From positions 59,977 to 123,976 of the forward strand of contig NZ_JARRAF010000014.1 of NCBI RefSeq assembly GCF_030129945.1: 64,000 bases of DNA, read 5' to 3'. This document shows, in pieces, positions 55,551-64,000 of the stretch. This DNA comes from Parachitinimonas caeni (lineage in GTDB: Bacteria; Pseudomonadota; Gammaproteobacteria; Burkholderiales; Chitinimonadaceae). Made by a program: the position numbers and the translations under genes. Positions within the stretch are counted from its first letter, which is position 1, and every line of letters begins with the position of its first letter. Under the pieces are notes generated by a model. That model saw only the letters and a program-made list of their open reading frames with translations. It did no database searches and was not told where the DNA came from.

Positions 55551-58303
55551 TGCAGCACGGCTTTCAACGCCTGGTTTTGCTTGGCAGCGCAGGCTACTCG
55601 CGCGCCGAGCTTCCGCTGGATGGCGCAGTCTCCCTGGTGGCGCCCAACAACACGGGCAAGACCAGCCTGATCAATGCCCTGCAGTTCCTGCTGATCATTG
55701 ACCGGCGCCGCATGGACTTTGGCGCGCACGACGTGGAGAAGAGCAGGCGGTTTTACTTCCCCAACAACAGCGCCTATGTGCTGCTGGAGGTGTCGTTGCC
55801 GGAATCCGGCACCGTGGTGCTGGGTTGCGTCGGCAAAGGCGTCAGCTTCGAGTACGAGTACTTTGCCTACGCCGGTCCGCTCAAGGTGGAAGAGTTCTGC
55901 CTGCCCGATGGCTCGCTTGTGGCACAGCCCAAGCTGGCCAGCCATCTGGCCACCCATGGGCGCCGCGTGTTCAGCTACAGCGGCAGCGAGTTCGCCGACA
56001 TGGTGTACGGCGGCCGGAATCGCAAGCTCAGCGGATCACAAGACTTCTGCGTGTTCCGTCTGGAGCACGCCAGTGACGCCAGCGTCTTCCAGCGTGTGCT
56101 CACCCGGACGCTGCGGCTGGACAAGCTGCGCTCCAGCGAGGTGAAAGACTACCTGCTGCAAATCTTCCGGCGTGATCTGCCGGATGCCAGCATCGACTTC
56201 AAGGCGGAGTGGGACAAGGCCTTTGCCGACCTCAACGCTGAGCGCAGTCAGTACCTGGCCGCCGAACGCCTGAAGGGCAGCCTCGCTGAACTGGAGCACA
56301 AGCAAGATGCTCGACTGACCCTGCGCGGCAAGCTGCTGTGCTGGCGGCCCATGATCGACGAGGCCCTGGGCCAGTGGCAGCAGCACTTCGAATCACGCCA
56401 GCAAGCCCTTCAGCACGAGCTGCAGCAGTGCGATGGCGAGCTGGACCGCTTGCGAGAGCAGGATCGCCAGGCTGTGCGGGAGCAGAGCCAGTGGGAGCTG
56501 GAGCAGAAGCAACTGCGCCAGGAGCGCCAACAGCTGCAGGCAATGCAACAGCGATTCGCTCTGGTCGAAAGCCGGGCGGTTCTGGAGAAGTGCCGCCGCG
56601 ACGTGCAGGCCCAACGAGATGCTCTGGTGGTCCGCTTGGGACAGGCGCAAAGCCGGCCTCCGGCATTCATCGAACGCGAGCTCGCCCGCGTGGACAGAGA
56701 GCTGGCCCAGCTGACACAGGAGATGCGCACCCAAGGCCACAACCTCTACCAGCAGCTGGCAGGCGCGTTGCCGCCCGATCAATTGGCGGCGCTGAACAAG
56801 GTGCTGGCCAGACCCGTGCTGACCTTGGGCGCCGAAGACTTCCAGCTCGATGGCCAGGCGCTCTCCAAGGCTTTGGGGGATGCCAATGGTGAGCATGCTG
56901 GCCTTCCGGGACTGCAGCTGCGCGTCGCCGCCCTGCCTGAGCAGCACCAACAGCGCAGCCTGGCCGAGCTGGGCGAGCTGCTGCGGGATTTGCAGCAACA
57001 GCAGGTGCAGCTGAAGGAACAGCTGGCGACGGCACAAGCGCTGGAACTCGTCCAACGCGAACGTGATGGATTGGAACAGCAGCTGGTGCAGCTGGACGCC
57101 GAATTGCGGGACTACAGCCAGATGCAGGCCCTGCAAGACAGCGACGCTGAGCGGCAAGCACGGCTGGTGACACTCGACCAGAAGCTCGCCGAGCTGGCCA
57201 CCAGTTTGGCGCAATCGGCTGCCCGGTACCGGGCGCTGGATCAGCAGCGTCAACAGCGGCAGAAGGATCTGGATTCACTCGGGCAACAGCACCGGCAGAT
57301 CGAGCAACGCCGCAACCAACGCGTCGATCAGGAAGGCCCGTTCACGTGGCTGTCCGACTCACTCCACCACCCCTGGTTGGCACAGCCGGAGTTCGCGCTG
57401 GACCAGCTGGCCGAGCGACTGCAGACCTATCAGGCTGACTGCCGCCAGTTGCTGGAACTGGACGACCAGATCCGCCGACTGCTGGGCGAAATCCACACGG
57501 GCGGGCTCACCAAGTACCAGTTCGTCGGTGAGCCCGAGGCAGAAATCGCGCGCCTGGTGGAGTTCGCCCATCACCTGCCGCAGGAAGCCGAGGCCCTGGA
57601 AAAGAAGGTTCGTTCGGCGGTGGTGAACGTCGCGGCTTGCCTGCGCGAACTGCGCGATGGCTTGGCCGCGTTCAAGCGCCGGATGCGCGAGTTCAATCGC
57701 AAGATCAGCGGGCGCCAGCTCTCCGATTTGGCGGTCTTCAAGATCGAACCCGAAGACGAAACCGCGCTCGTCGAGGCCATCGAGCTGCTCATCAGCACGG
57801 CTGCCACAGTCGGCAATGGCGAGACCTTCGAACTCTTCAACCAGCAGAGCGTGCTGGATGATGACCAGCTCAACCGCGCCAAAACCCTACTCATCGAGGA
57901 AGGCAATGCCCGCCACGGCTTGCGCGTGGCCGACCTGTTCCGGCTGCGCTTCTGGGTGGGCAAGGCTGGTCGCGAGCCGGAAGCCTTCGACGACCTCGAC
58001 AGCGCCGCCTCGAACGGGACGGTGCTGATGGCCAAGCTGGTGACCGGCCTGGCCATGCTGCATCTGATGCAGGATCAACGGCGCCCGATCCAAGGCATTT
58101 GCTATCTGGACGAAGCCCTGGCGCTGGATGCGCGCAACCAGCGCAGTCTGATCGAGACCGCTGCCGAGTTCGGCTTCTCGCTGATCTTCGCCTCCCCGGC
58201 GCCGCTGACCACCGTGCGCTACTGCGTGCCCATTCATCATCGGCAGGGCAGTAACCAGATCAGCCGCTTCAGCTGGCAGATCATCGAACCCGTGGAGGCC
58301 TGA
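55550..58303 (+). CDS. jetC: Wadjet SMC ATPase JetC
   Basis: A 917-residue SMC-type ATPase. Walker A is APNNTGKTS at residues 31-39, with Asn where many P-loops have Gly. Long Gln-rich coiled coils cover about residues 250-650, with a hinge-like region near 400-460. The C-terminal head has Walker B GICYLDEALALD. The ABC signature is degenerate. It is shorter than type I JetC (about 1100 residues), so the operon is one of the compact types. The motor is expected to extrude DNA loops in the jet complex. Confidence 0.85.
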   Translation: MQHGFQRLVLLGSAGYSRAELPLDGAVSLVAPNNTGKTSLINALQFLLIIDRRRMDFGAHDVEKSRRFYFPNNSAYVLLEVSLPESGTVVLGCVGKGVSFEYEYFAYAGPLKVEEFCLPDGSLVAQPKLASHLATHGRRVFSYSGSEFADMVYGGRNRKLSGSQDFCVFRLEHASDASVFQRVLTRTLRLDKLRSSEVKDYLLQIFRRDLPDASIDFKAEWDKAFADLNAERSQYLAAERLKGSLAELEHKQDARLTLRGKLLCWRPMIDEALGQWQQHFESRQQALQHELQQCDGELDRLREQDRQAVREQSQWELEQKQLRQERQQLQAMQQRFALVESRAVLEKCRRDVQAQRDALVVRLGQAQSRPPAFIERELARVDRELAQLTQEMRTQGHNLYQQLAGALPPDQLAALNKVLARPVLTLGAEDFQLDGQALSKALGDANGEHAGLPGLQLRVAALPEQHQQRSLAELGELLRDLQQQQVQLKEQLATAQALELVQRERDGLEQQLVQLDAELRDYSQMQALQDSDAERQARLVTLDQKLAELATSLAQSAARYRALDQQRQQRQKDLDSLGQQHRQIEQRRNQRVDQEGPFTWLSDSLHHPWLAQPEFALDQLAERLQTYQADCRQLLELDDQIRRLLGEIHTGGLTKYQFVGEPEAEIARLVEFAHHLPQEAEALEKKVRSAVVNVAACLRELRDGLAAFKRRMREFNRKISGRQLSDLAVFKIEPEDETALVEAIELLISTAATVGNGETFELFNQQSVLDDDQLNRAKTLLIEEGNARHGLRVADLFRLRFWVGKAGREPEAFDDLDSAASNGTVLMAKLVTGLAMLHLMQDQRRPIQGICYLDEALALDARNQRSLIETAAEFGFSLIFASPAPLTTVRYCVPIHHRQGSNQISRFSWQIIEPVEA

Positions 58304-59166
58304 TGACGGAGCAGGCCCTACGCGCTGCGTTGCTCAAGCTGCAAGGCAAGAGCCCCTTACCCGCCAGCCAGTTCACCGCTGCACAACGCGGGGCCCTGGA
58401 TCAATTTGCTCGGCAAACTGGTGCCGTGAACTGTCTGCGCCAAGGCCGAGGAGACGTATACAGCGTTTGCAATCAGGCTGTGTTCGACGCTCACGTGACC
58501 CAGCTCTCCCCTCAGATGGAGCCGTCAATCGCCGAACAGCTCCCTCTGCGCGCACAGCACGTGGCCCATGCCCGCGACAGCAAGGCCCGGCGCCATCAAC
58601 ACGGCAGCTATTACCCGCTGCTCAAGGCGGTCGGCGACACAGTCAGCTGGCGTGAGGTCGAAAGGGGAGCGGAGTTGGCACTGAGTGCTGCCACACGCGA
58701 GTTCGGTGCGGCCTCACTTTCCATTCAGTCAGATGACGCCTGGCACTCCGAGCGAGCACTCTGGCTCGTCGAGAACCAAGCCTTGTTTGATCGTACGGAC
58801 TGGCTGCCCGAAGGCACGCAGGCCTCGCTGCTGTACTACGGCGGGCAGCTCGACGGCAGGCTACTGTCATGGCTGGGTCATCGGCCCCGTGCCAGCCAGG
58901 TGATTCTGTTTGCGGACTATGACGGCGTGGGCCTGAGCAATTTCACGCGACTTCGTGAAGCGCTGGGCGATGCTTGCGATTTCTGGCTGATGCCGCAGTG
59001 GGAAAGCAAGCTGGCGCGGTATGGCAGCGTCCAGCTATGGCGGGGCACCTTGCGCCACTTCACCACCGCCGTGGCGCAACTACCGGCGTCTGTGCGCGAG
59101 CTGACCGAGCAGATGCAGCACCTGGGAATGGCACTGGAGCAGGAAGCGGTATGGTTGCCTGCGTAG
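58303..59166 (+). CDS. jetD: Wadjet TOPRIM nuclease JetD
   Basis: A 287-residue protein with a C-terminal TOPRIM-like domain. The acidic residues are E157 (LVENQALF) and the D205-x-D207 pair (LFADYDGVGLSNF). The N-terminal part is winged-helix-like. JetD is the subunit that cuts DNA once the SMC motor has reeled in a small circle. The start overlaps jetC as TGATG. It is short compared with type I JetD (about 400 residues) but keeps the acidic triad. Confidence 0.82.
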   Translation: MTEQALRAALLKLQGKSPLPASQFTAAQRGALDQFARQTGAVNCLRQGRGDVYSVCNQAVFDAHVTQLSPQMEPSIAEQLPLRAQHVAHARDSKARRHQHGSYYPLLKAVGDTVSWREVERGAELALSAATREFGAASLSIQSDDAWHSERALWLVENQALFDRTDWLPEGTQASLLYYGGQLDGRLLSWLGHRPRASQVILFADYDGVGLSNFTRLREALGDACDFWLMPQWESKLARYGSVQLWRGTLRHFTTAVAQLPASVRELTEQMQHLGMALEQEAVWLPA

Positions 59167-59495
59167 TATGGGCCCTCATCAACAGAGTGTTGATGTAAGG
59201 ATTTTGATGTAGGCAGGTATCGGATTGACGAGAATAGTACTAACACCAAAAGGTGTTTTTCAAAGCTGAACGCACCGACCACGGTCGAAGAGACCATGGC
59301 CCCTATCTGCTTGCGCTGCCCCCGACTTAAGCACCTTTAGCAAGGAGCGAAGGGCTGCAAGTTGTGCCATGTGAGGCGATGGGCGCGACAATAATCGACT
59401 GGAGAACTTTACTGCTTCTTCAGCTTATCTTTCTGGCAGGGTAGATCGGTCATTCCAAAGGGGCCTTGGTGCGTTTCGCCTTTCATCGTGCGCAT
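59167..59495. other. Intergenic region after jetD with two stem-loops
   Basis: 329 bases without a gene. CATCAACA-GAG-TGTTGATG at 59177-59195 is a perfect 8-bp hairpin right after jetD. AACACC-AAAA-GGTGTT at 59242-59257 followed by Ts is a short terminator-like hairpin. The rest is featureless and lower in GC toward the next gene. Confidence 0.55.
59242..59260 (+). terminator. Probable terminator of the jet operon
   Basis: A 6-bp stem AACACC/GGTGTT with an AAAA loop and a run of Ts, 76 bases past the jetD stop. Confidence 0.5.
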
Positions 59496-60782
59496 TCAGA
59501 TCAGCAAAAGATCGTCCTTTTCCGCATTGATCTTCGAACTAAATAGAACACTTTGCCCAGCATCTGAGAACACGGTGTGCAGTCGAAATCCAGGACCCGG
59601 CGATCCCATATCCATGTACTCCCCCTGCCCAGTCGAAGCCTGAAACACGTCGGCCTGCTGGAAGATGTAGTCACTTGAGGCCAAAAGTTTTGTATCACCC
59701 GTTTGAAGATTCCTCATTTGAACTTTGGCTGGTTCAAAAGAGATTGTCCCCACGGGCATGACGACCTTACCAACACCAAAGTGATGTGATTTTTCAGCGA
59801 ACATTACATTCGCACTGAGCATTAGACAGTGATTGATCAGAGAATTGTTACTCGCATCTCGCACATAACTTGGCTGATAGATGATGATGCAGTCAGCTTT
59901 GCTATCTGGCTCATTTACGATTAAATCAGCCTGTTTCTTTACCACTTCAGAGTCAGCATTGACATGCATTCGGATAAATACCACACGAATAGCATTCTTA
60001 TCGCCGGACGTGTGTTTATAGATATTACTGGCCGCCGATCTGATCTTCGAAGCATAGCGCTCCATTTCCGTTGCGGGAGATGGACAGTGGATCAAAACAG
60101 AGTCCGAAACATGTCCAACAGAAATTCTGGCATTTGTTTGCAATTCGTGCACAGCCACCATTACGCCAGGAACTGGCTCAAAAATCGGTAACGATTGTAT
60201 TTCCAATTTCTGAAAGGCTGCAATTATCAAATCAAAATGCTCCTGTTCAAGCGGCATTTGAGCCTGCACTCTCAACCCGAAATTCAGGCCTGTCAGGCGC
60301 AGCTTCTCCCGCCATTTACTTCGGAGCCTGCGAGATCGAGTTTCGAACGCCTTATAGGCGTCTGAGATGTCAATATTCTTCACCGAAATGTATTGACGCT
60401 TGCCCTCAGAGCCGCTTAGGGAGAAGTCATAGCCGGGATTATTTTTCACCGCTGGATCAATCTTCCATTTTTCAGAACCAAAGTAGCCTATGTAGATTAT
60501 TTCCGTGCACAACCCTCGCGCTTTTACATCACTCTTTTTTATTTCACGAATAACTTTCTTGGCCCATTCTCGGTTCGAAGCAAGCACCTTTTGCAGGCAA
60601 CTTCCAAATATAAACAGCTCCACAGTGGCGAGTCTATCCGTTCGACTCCAAAGCATTGACAGTGGCTTCTTTTGATCTTTCGATGCGAGGTAGCCCTCGC
60701 CAAAGTTATCCAGAATGGCTTTGAGAGCGCCAAGTGCCGCTCCTTCGTCACCTAGGTTCTTGAAATCTCTTCTGAGTGACAT
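59496..60782 (-). CDS. Orphan low-GC protein, possibly nuclease-like
   Basis: A 428-residue soluble protein I do not recognise. It is much lower in GC than its neighbours (one row I counted gives 42%), suggesting separate acquisition. The segment NPGYDFSLSGSEGKRQYISV followed by K-N has the look of a PD-(D/E)xK core (D, then a beta strand ending in a Lys), but the Glu or Gln normally before Lys is Ser, so activity is doubtful. The C-terminal half has no motif I know. It stands alone on the minus strand between jetABCD and a regulator, as a third defence-type cargo might. Confidence 0.6.
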   Translation of the reverse strand: MSLRRDFKNLGDEGAALGALKAILDNFGEGYLASKDQKKPLSMLWSRTDRLATVELFIFGSCLQKVLASNREWAKKVIREIKKSDVKARGLCTEIIYIGYFGSEKWKIDPAVKNNPGYDFSLSGSEGKRQYISVKNIDISDAYKAFETRSRRLRSKWREKLRLTGLNFGLRVQAQMPLEQEHFDLIIAAFQKLEIQSLPIFEPVPGVMVAVHELQTNARISVGHVSDSVLIHCPSPATEMERYASKIRSAASNIYKHTSGDKNAIRVVFIRMHVNADSEVVKKQADLIVNEPDSKADCIIIYQPSYVRDASNNSLINHCLMLSANVMFAEKSHHFGVGKVVMPVGTISFEPAKVQMRNLQTGDTKLLASSDYIFQQADVFQASTGQGEYMDMGSPGPGFRLHTVFSDAGQSVLFSSKINAEKDDLLLI

Positions 60783-60913
60783 TAAAACTCCCTGATACGG
60801 TTGATATCTATATAAAATTGACTAAATTTGCTTTCGATTGCAATATGTCGCTCCAGTTTTTCGGAGGCCATCTGGTTTAACTTATGCCGACTACTGCGAA
60901 GTGAGGAATTGTC

Positions 60914-61633
60914 TCAGCCCAAAACCTTCATCTCAATCTTCAACGCCAACTCCGCCGGACTCATCCCCTCTAGCATGGCTTTGCGCAGGGTGGTCTCCAG
61001 CATCGCCCAGCCAATTGCATCCAGGCTCGTCGGCACGAAGAGATCAGTGGTTGACGCCTTCACGCGCTGCATGAATCCATGAGCCAGCTGGCCGCAAGGT
61101 ATCTCACGTCCACCTTGCTCAGCCAAGCTCAACAGCGTTGAACCGACCTTCTCCCGTTCATGGGCTGGAATGCCCTCCAGCGCCACAGGCAATACGATCA
61201 TGCGGTCCGGCCTGACAATCGCGGCCAGATCGTCCTGCGCAGTAGGACCCGGCGTCAGAGACAGCCGAAACCATGCCTCGCCCCACTGCAGGAATCTTGT
61301 GTGGGTCAAGCCGGGATGCTCATCGAGAAACAAGCATCGGGGCGCCACTGGCTCCTGAAGCAGGCTGAAAACGGTGCGCAGGTGCGCCCATTCACCTTGG
61401 TCGCTCCAGGTGTGCACCATGTCCGACCGAAGCTGCCCACCTTGGACACCCAGGTGGTAAAGCAACGCCGTCACGCGCGCCGCAGAGATGACCTGCGGTC
61501 TACCTTTAAGCCATGCAGACAGGTTGGCCGCGCGAATTCCGGTGGCGTCAAACACCGCTGCCAACGTGAGGCCTCGCAGACGCAAGAGCGCACCGGCCAG
61601 TATGGGGAGTTGCTCGCTGCTTAAGGCAGACAT
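60914..61633 (-). CDS. HTH regulator-like protein, divergent from the AAA+ gene
   Basis: A 239-residue protein. The N-terminal ~60 residues resemble a Cro/XRE helix-turn-helix (LTLAAVFDATGIRAANLSAW then LKGRPQVISAARVTALLYHL). The remainder is not recognised. The start at 61633 is set by GGAGG five bases upstream; the frame extends seven codons further. It faces an AAA+ gene, and the shared intergenic DNA carries a long inverted repeat, so autoregulation and control of the partner are likely. Confidence 0.6.
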   Translation of the reverse strand: MSALSSEQLPILAGALLRLRGLTLAAVFDATGIRAANLSAWLKGRPQVISAARVTALLYHLGVQGGQLRSDMVHTWSDQGEWAHLRTVFSLLQEPVAPRCLFLDEHPGLTHTRFLQWGEAWFRLSLTPGPTAQDDLAAIVRPDRMIVLPVALEGIPAHEREKVGSTLLSLAEQGGREIPCGQLAHGFMQRVKASTTDLFVPTSLDAIGWAMLETTLRKAMLEGMSPAELALKIEMKVLG

Positions 61634-61650
61634 GTCGGCCTCCAAAAGAA

Positions 61651-61736
61651 TCACAGTAAATCACTATAACTAAGACCAATGCAGCAAGCGAACACTGGAT
61701 CATCGCGCCTTACATTGTTATAGTAATTTATAGTGA
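61651..61736. promoter_or_regulatory. Divergent operator: 22-bp imperfect inverted repeat
   Basis: The left arm 61651-61672 (TCACAGTAAATCACTATAAC plus TA) and the reverse complement of the right arm 61715-61736 (TCACTATAAATTACTATAAC plus AA) agree at 18 of 22 positions. Each arm itself holds two 10-base half-repeats. The arms are 42 bases apart and flank both start regions, so they probably bind the HTH protein. Confidence 0.75.
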
Positions 61737-61752
61737 ATCGAAAGTGGCCGCC

Positions 61753-63249
61753 ATGACTCGTCCTAACAGCCGTCGCCCCATGAGCCGCGCCGCCTACCAA
61801 GCTCGCCTGGCGGCCTTGAAAACCGAGCACCCATGGCTGGCCAGGCAGGTGGTGGAGCCCGCCCCTGGCCACTTGGCGGTGCTGGCCCATTTCGTGGGCC
61901 AGTGCGAGCTGCTGATGAAGCCGGCCGACTACCGCCACCTGCCGCTGTTTTGCGCCACCAACCAGCGCGACAAGCTCAGCCTGCGGGTGGAACTGGTGGG
62001 CGCCAGCATCAACAGAGACAGGGCTTTGTTGGATCTGATCGAAGCCGCCCGACATGCCGCCCAACAACATTGCCCAGTTTGCTCCGCGCCCGTGATTGGC
62101 GGCGATGCGAACGCAGGCCAGGGAGTCCGCTGCAAGCAGCACGAGGCCACCATCGGGCTCTTCGCCGAAGACCTCAAGCGCAATCACAAACTGGCTGTAG
62201 CGGCAGGGCTACTGCCGGCCGCCACCAAGCCCGAGAAGTCGGTGCGTGGCGAGCCGCTCGATCCGTCCATCGACGATGCCGTGCACGCGCTGGTGCAGTC
62301 GTTGCCTGACATGCAGCCACCAGCTGCGGCGCCGGATCAGCCCGCCCCGCAGGCACCCCGGGCAACTCCCCAAATCGCATTTCTGGACGCCGCAGGCCTG
62401 CGCAGCTTTGTCGAGCGCCATCGCGCCAAGCCCGACGAGAAGGGCAAGCGGGCGCAGTACATCGCCGAACGCATCCGGGCTGCTGGCCACGAACGCCGCA
62501 AGCTGGGTGAGCTGCCCGATGACTGGACAGAACTGATCGAAGACTTCCAGCGCGACTTTCCCAACTTCGCGGAACTGGCCGAGGTACTGCACGACCACTT
62601 CGCCCTGCATGCGATGGGCGACGGCCGTGTCGCATGGTCGCCTATCCTGCTGGTCGGCCCTGCTGGGATTGGCAAGACAGAGGCCGCCCGCTGGTTGGCT
62701 GCGCGGCTGAGCCTTCACTTCCGTGTGATCGACATGGCCAGCACCCAGTCCAGCTCGCCGCTGGCCGGGTCGGAATCGTTCTGGTCGAACTCGGAGCCTG
62801 GCGTGGTGTTTGAGCTACTGGCCTACCAGCCGCTGGCCAATCCGGTGATCGTGCTGGACGAGCTCGACAAGACCGACCAGCAACGTCAGTACGACCCGCT
62901 CGCCGCGCTCTATACCCTGCTGGAACCTCGCAGCGCGTGCGACTTCATCGACCTCTCGATCCGCGACTTCGCTATCGACGCCAGCCACGTGAACTGGATC
63001 GCCACAGCCAACAGCATCGAGAGCATCCCAGCACCGCTGCTGTCACGCATGACGGTGCTGCACGTGCAGGCCCCTACGCCAGCGCAGGTGGCTCACATCG
63101 CTCGACAGATTTATGGCCGCATGCGGGCCGAGAGCCCGTGGGGGTCAGGTTTTGCACCGACGCTGGACGACCAGGTGGTGGACAAGCTGAAGAACTTGCC
63201 ACCCAGGACCTTGGGGCTGGCGTTGAAGCGCGCTGGGGCGTGCTGCTAG
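61753..63249 (+). CDS. Lon-like AAA+ ATPase without protease domain
   Basis: A 498-residue protein. The first ~180 residues are not recognised but contain a Cys pair arrangement (CPVC ... C-x2-H) that might bind zinc. The C-terminal half is an AAA+ module: Walker A GPAGIGKTEA, Walker B VIVLDELDK, sensor I IATANS and an Arg in LLSRM. It resembles the ATPase part of Lon, but no Ser-Lys protease follows. The start is ATG 61753 or GTG 61744; neither has a strong Shine-Dalgarno. It is paired with the divergent regulator. Confidence 0.7.
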   Translation: MTRPNSRRPMSRAAYQARLAALKTEHPWLARQVVEPAPGHLAVLAHFVGQCELLMKPADYRHLPLFCATNQRDKLSLRVELVGASINRDRALLDLIEAARHAAQQHCPVCSAPVIGGDANAGQGVRCKQHEATIGLFAEDLKRNHKLAVAAGLLPAATKPEKSVRGEPLDPSIDDAVHALVQSLPDMQPPAAAPDQPAPQAPRATPQIAFLDAAGLRSFVERHRAKPDEKGKRAQYIAERIRAAGHERRKLGELPDDWTELIEDFQRDFPNFAELAEVLHDHFALHAMGDGRVAWSPILLVGPAGIGKTEAARWLAARLSLHFRVIDMASTQSSSPLAGSESFWSNSEPGVVFELLAYQPLANPVIVLDELDKTDQQRQYDPLAALYTLLEPRSACDFIDLSIRDFAIDASHVNWIATANSIESIPAPLLSRMTVLHVQAPTPAQVAHIARQIYGRMRAESPWGSGFAPTLDDQVVDKLKNLPPRTLGLALKRAGACC

Positions 63250-63458
63250 AGAAGAGCGGGATCACATTCAGGTGTGCGACCTGCCAGCCCTCGCCATCTC
63301 GCCCCGAAAGGCGATGGGATTCGTGGCGTGACAGCACACAACGCTGCACGCGCAGTACGCTTGTGAGCGTTTCAGCGTACATCCAGCCTCTGCGACATCC
63401 GTGGGACGCAACCAGGCGATTACGGTAATTACGATAGTTACGGTAATCGCTGCAGCGG
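63250..63458. other. Non-coding gap with a short 9-bp repeat run
   Basis: 209 bases after the AAA+ gene. Three near-identical 9-base units related to TTACGGTAA lie at 63418-63449. No gene is supported. Confidence 0.5.
63418..63449 (+). repeat. Three short repeats of TTACGGTAA type
   Basis: CGATTACGGTAAT, TACGATAGT and TACGGTAATCG follow each other at 9-10 base steps. The outer parts also form an inverted match (CGATTACGGTAA against TTACGGTAATCG reads partly as a palindrome). Confidence 0.6.
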
Positions 63459-63776
63459 TCAGCCCCGCTGATGTGCTTGCCCGCACGTATGGCAAAACCA
63501 AGTGTTCTGCCACTGGCGCTTCGCGGCACTGTATGCCTTCGCCTGGGCATGCCAGCCATTCATCAGCAGCCAGCCCAGCGCGATGACTCCAATCCCGACT
63601 GCCGCTTGCTTCCAGTTGTAGATGAGCAGCGCCAAGAAGGACATGCCGACCCGGCAACCCCGCTCGAAAAGGTCGCACGCCGTAGCAGCGTGATAGACCG
63701 TCGCTCCACCCAACCCAAACGCAATGATGAACGGCATCGGTGACGGCGGTGCAGGCGGGGCGCAGTGCTGGGCCAA
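63459..63776 (-). pseudogene. Small membrane protein, 5' end probably lost at the IS66 junction
   Basis: The 105-residue frame has two hydrophobic segments (PFIIAFGLGGATVYHAA and AAVGIGVIALGWLLMNGW) and a C-terminal Cys pair (FCHTCGQ). The frame stays open upstream through 63840 without a clear start, up to the stop of the transposase remnant at 63861, so an insertion may have removed its 5' end. If the Met at 63776 is used it could still be intact. I do not recognise the family. Confidence 0.45.
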
Positions 63777-63860
63777 CGCCGTAGACTGCGAGCCCTGGCT
63801 GCTGCCTTGAACGAACTGCCGTATCCGTCCGATCGCCCCACGTTGCGTCCGAAGCGTGAA

Positions 63861-64000
63861 TCAGCTAGCGGTTGTTGAATTCAGGGGGAGTAGTTCATCA
63901 ATGCGGCCATTAGGCCAGGTGGGGAGACGTTCAAGGGTGGCGGTCAGCCAGGCCAGGGGTTCGAGGCCGTTGAGTTTAGCGGTCGCCAGCAGGCTTTGAA
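63861..64000 (-). mobile_element. 3' end of an IS66-family transposase (TnpC-like), cut by the window edge
   Basis: The minus strand from the window end to the TGA at 63861-63863 reads ...ATAKLNGLEPLAWLTATL and NGRIDELLPL, which closely resembles the C-terminus of IS66-type TnpC transposases. Only about 46 codons are visible. The IS end would lie between 63861 and the membrane-protein frame. It marks the right side of this window as a mobile-element junction. Confidence 0.8.

Noticed and set aside
63250..64000. Right attachment site (copy of the tRNA-Pro 3' end)
   Set aside because: I found no second copy of the GGTTCGAATCC-to-CCA stretch in the window.

Overview
The window joins two different kinds of DNA. 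Positions 1 to about 30,900 are ordinary chromosome of a betaproteobacterium, perhaps Neisseriales-like. I base this on the gene content (hslVU beside a STAS-domain gene, rplU-rpmA-obg, ispB next to tRNA-Pro, creA, argH, a SPOR protein followed by dsbA) and on medium GC content; I cannot name the species. Positions about 31,000-64,000 are higher in GC, lack housekeeping genes and begin directly at the 3' end of a tRNA-Pro gene. I read this half as an integrated genomic island whose right end lies outside the window.

Chromosomal half, left to right: the end of an amrA-like gene overlapping amrS; an HD phosphohydrolase; a YdcH-like protein; hslU, hslV and a STAS-domain protein; pbpC; a periplasmic solute-binding protein; creA; three secreted or surface-type genes (an astacin-like protease, an orphan FliD-like protein and a 14-repeat RCC1 protein); a small minus-strand operon argH - glutaredoxin-like lipoprotein - GNAT acetyltransferase; a SPOR protein and dsbA; an inositol-phosphatase-family gene; an RlmL-type methyltransferase; a YjbR protein; an Mks/MukBEF-like condensin set (SMC, small winged-helix subunit, kleisin) with a HAD phosphatase gene inside it; obg, rpmA, rplU; ispB and tRNA-Pro.

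Island half: (1) an integration/replication module of three overlapping genes: HTH protein, plasmid-type RepA and a tyrosine-recombinase-like protein. (2) A long defence block opened by a Fic protein with a winged-helix tail. Four phased copies of a 9-10 bp motif lie in front of it. A SNF2 helicase, a PHP-phosphoesterase/SMC-like ATPase, an AIPR protein, a GHKL ATPase-nuclease and a type III Mod and Res pair follow, almost all overlapping or separated by a few bases. (3) An McrB/McrC pair with an EVE-like N-terminal domain on McrB. (4) A non-coding stretch with a cluster of short repeats and a strong 17-bp hairpin. (5) A complete Wadjet operon jetABCD. (6) A low-GC orphan gene, then a divergent regulator/AAA+ ATPase pair sharing a large inverted operator. 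(7) A membrane protein remnant next to the end of an IS66-type transposase at the right edge.

The strongest candidate for something undescribed is the block 34,110-49,648. It looks like one transcriptional unit joining a type III methylase/nuclease to four further NTPase or nuclease genes under a probable Fic-type regulator. The Mod gene carries a G9 tract and a base-composition shift in its specificity region, both of which suggest variable activity or specificity.
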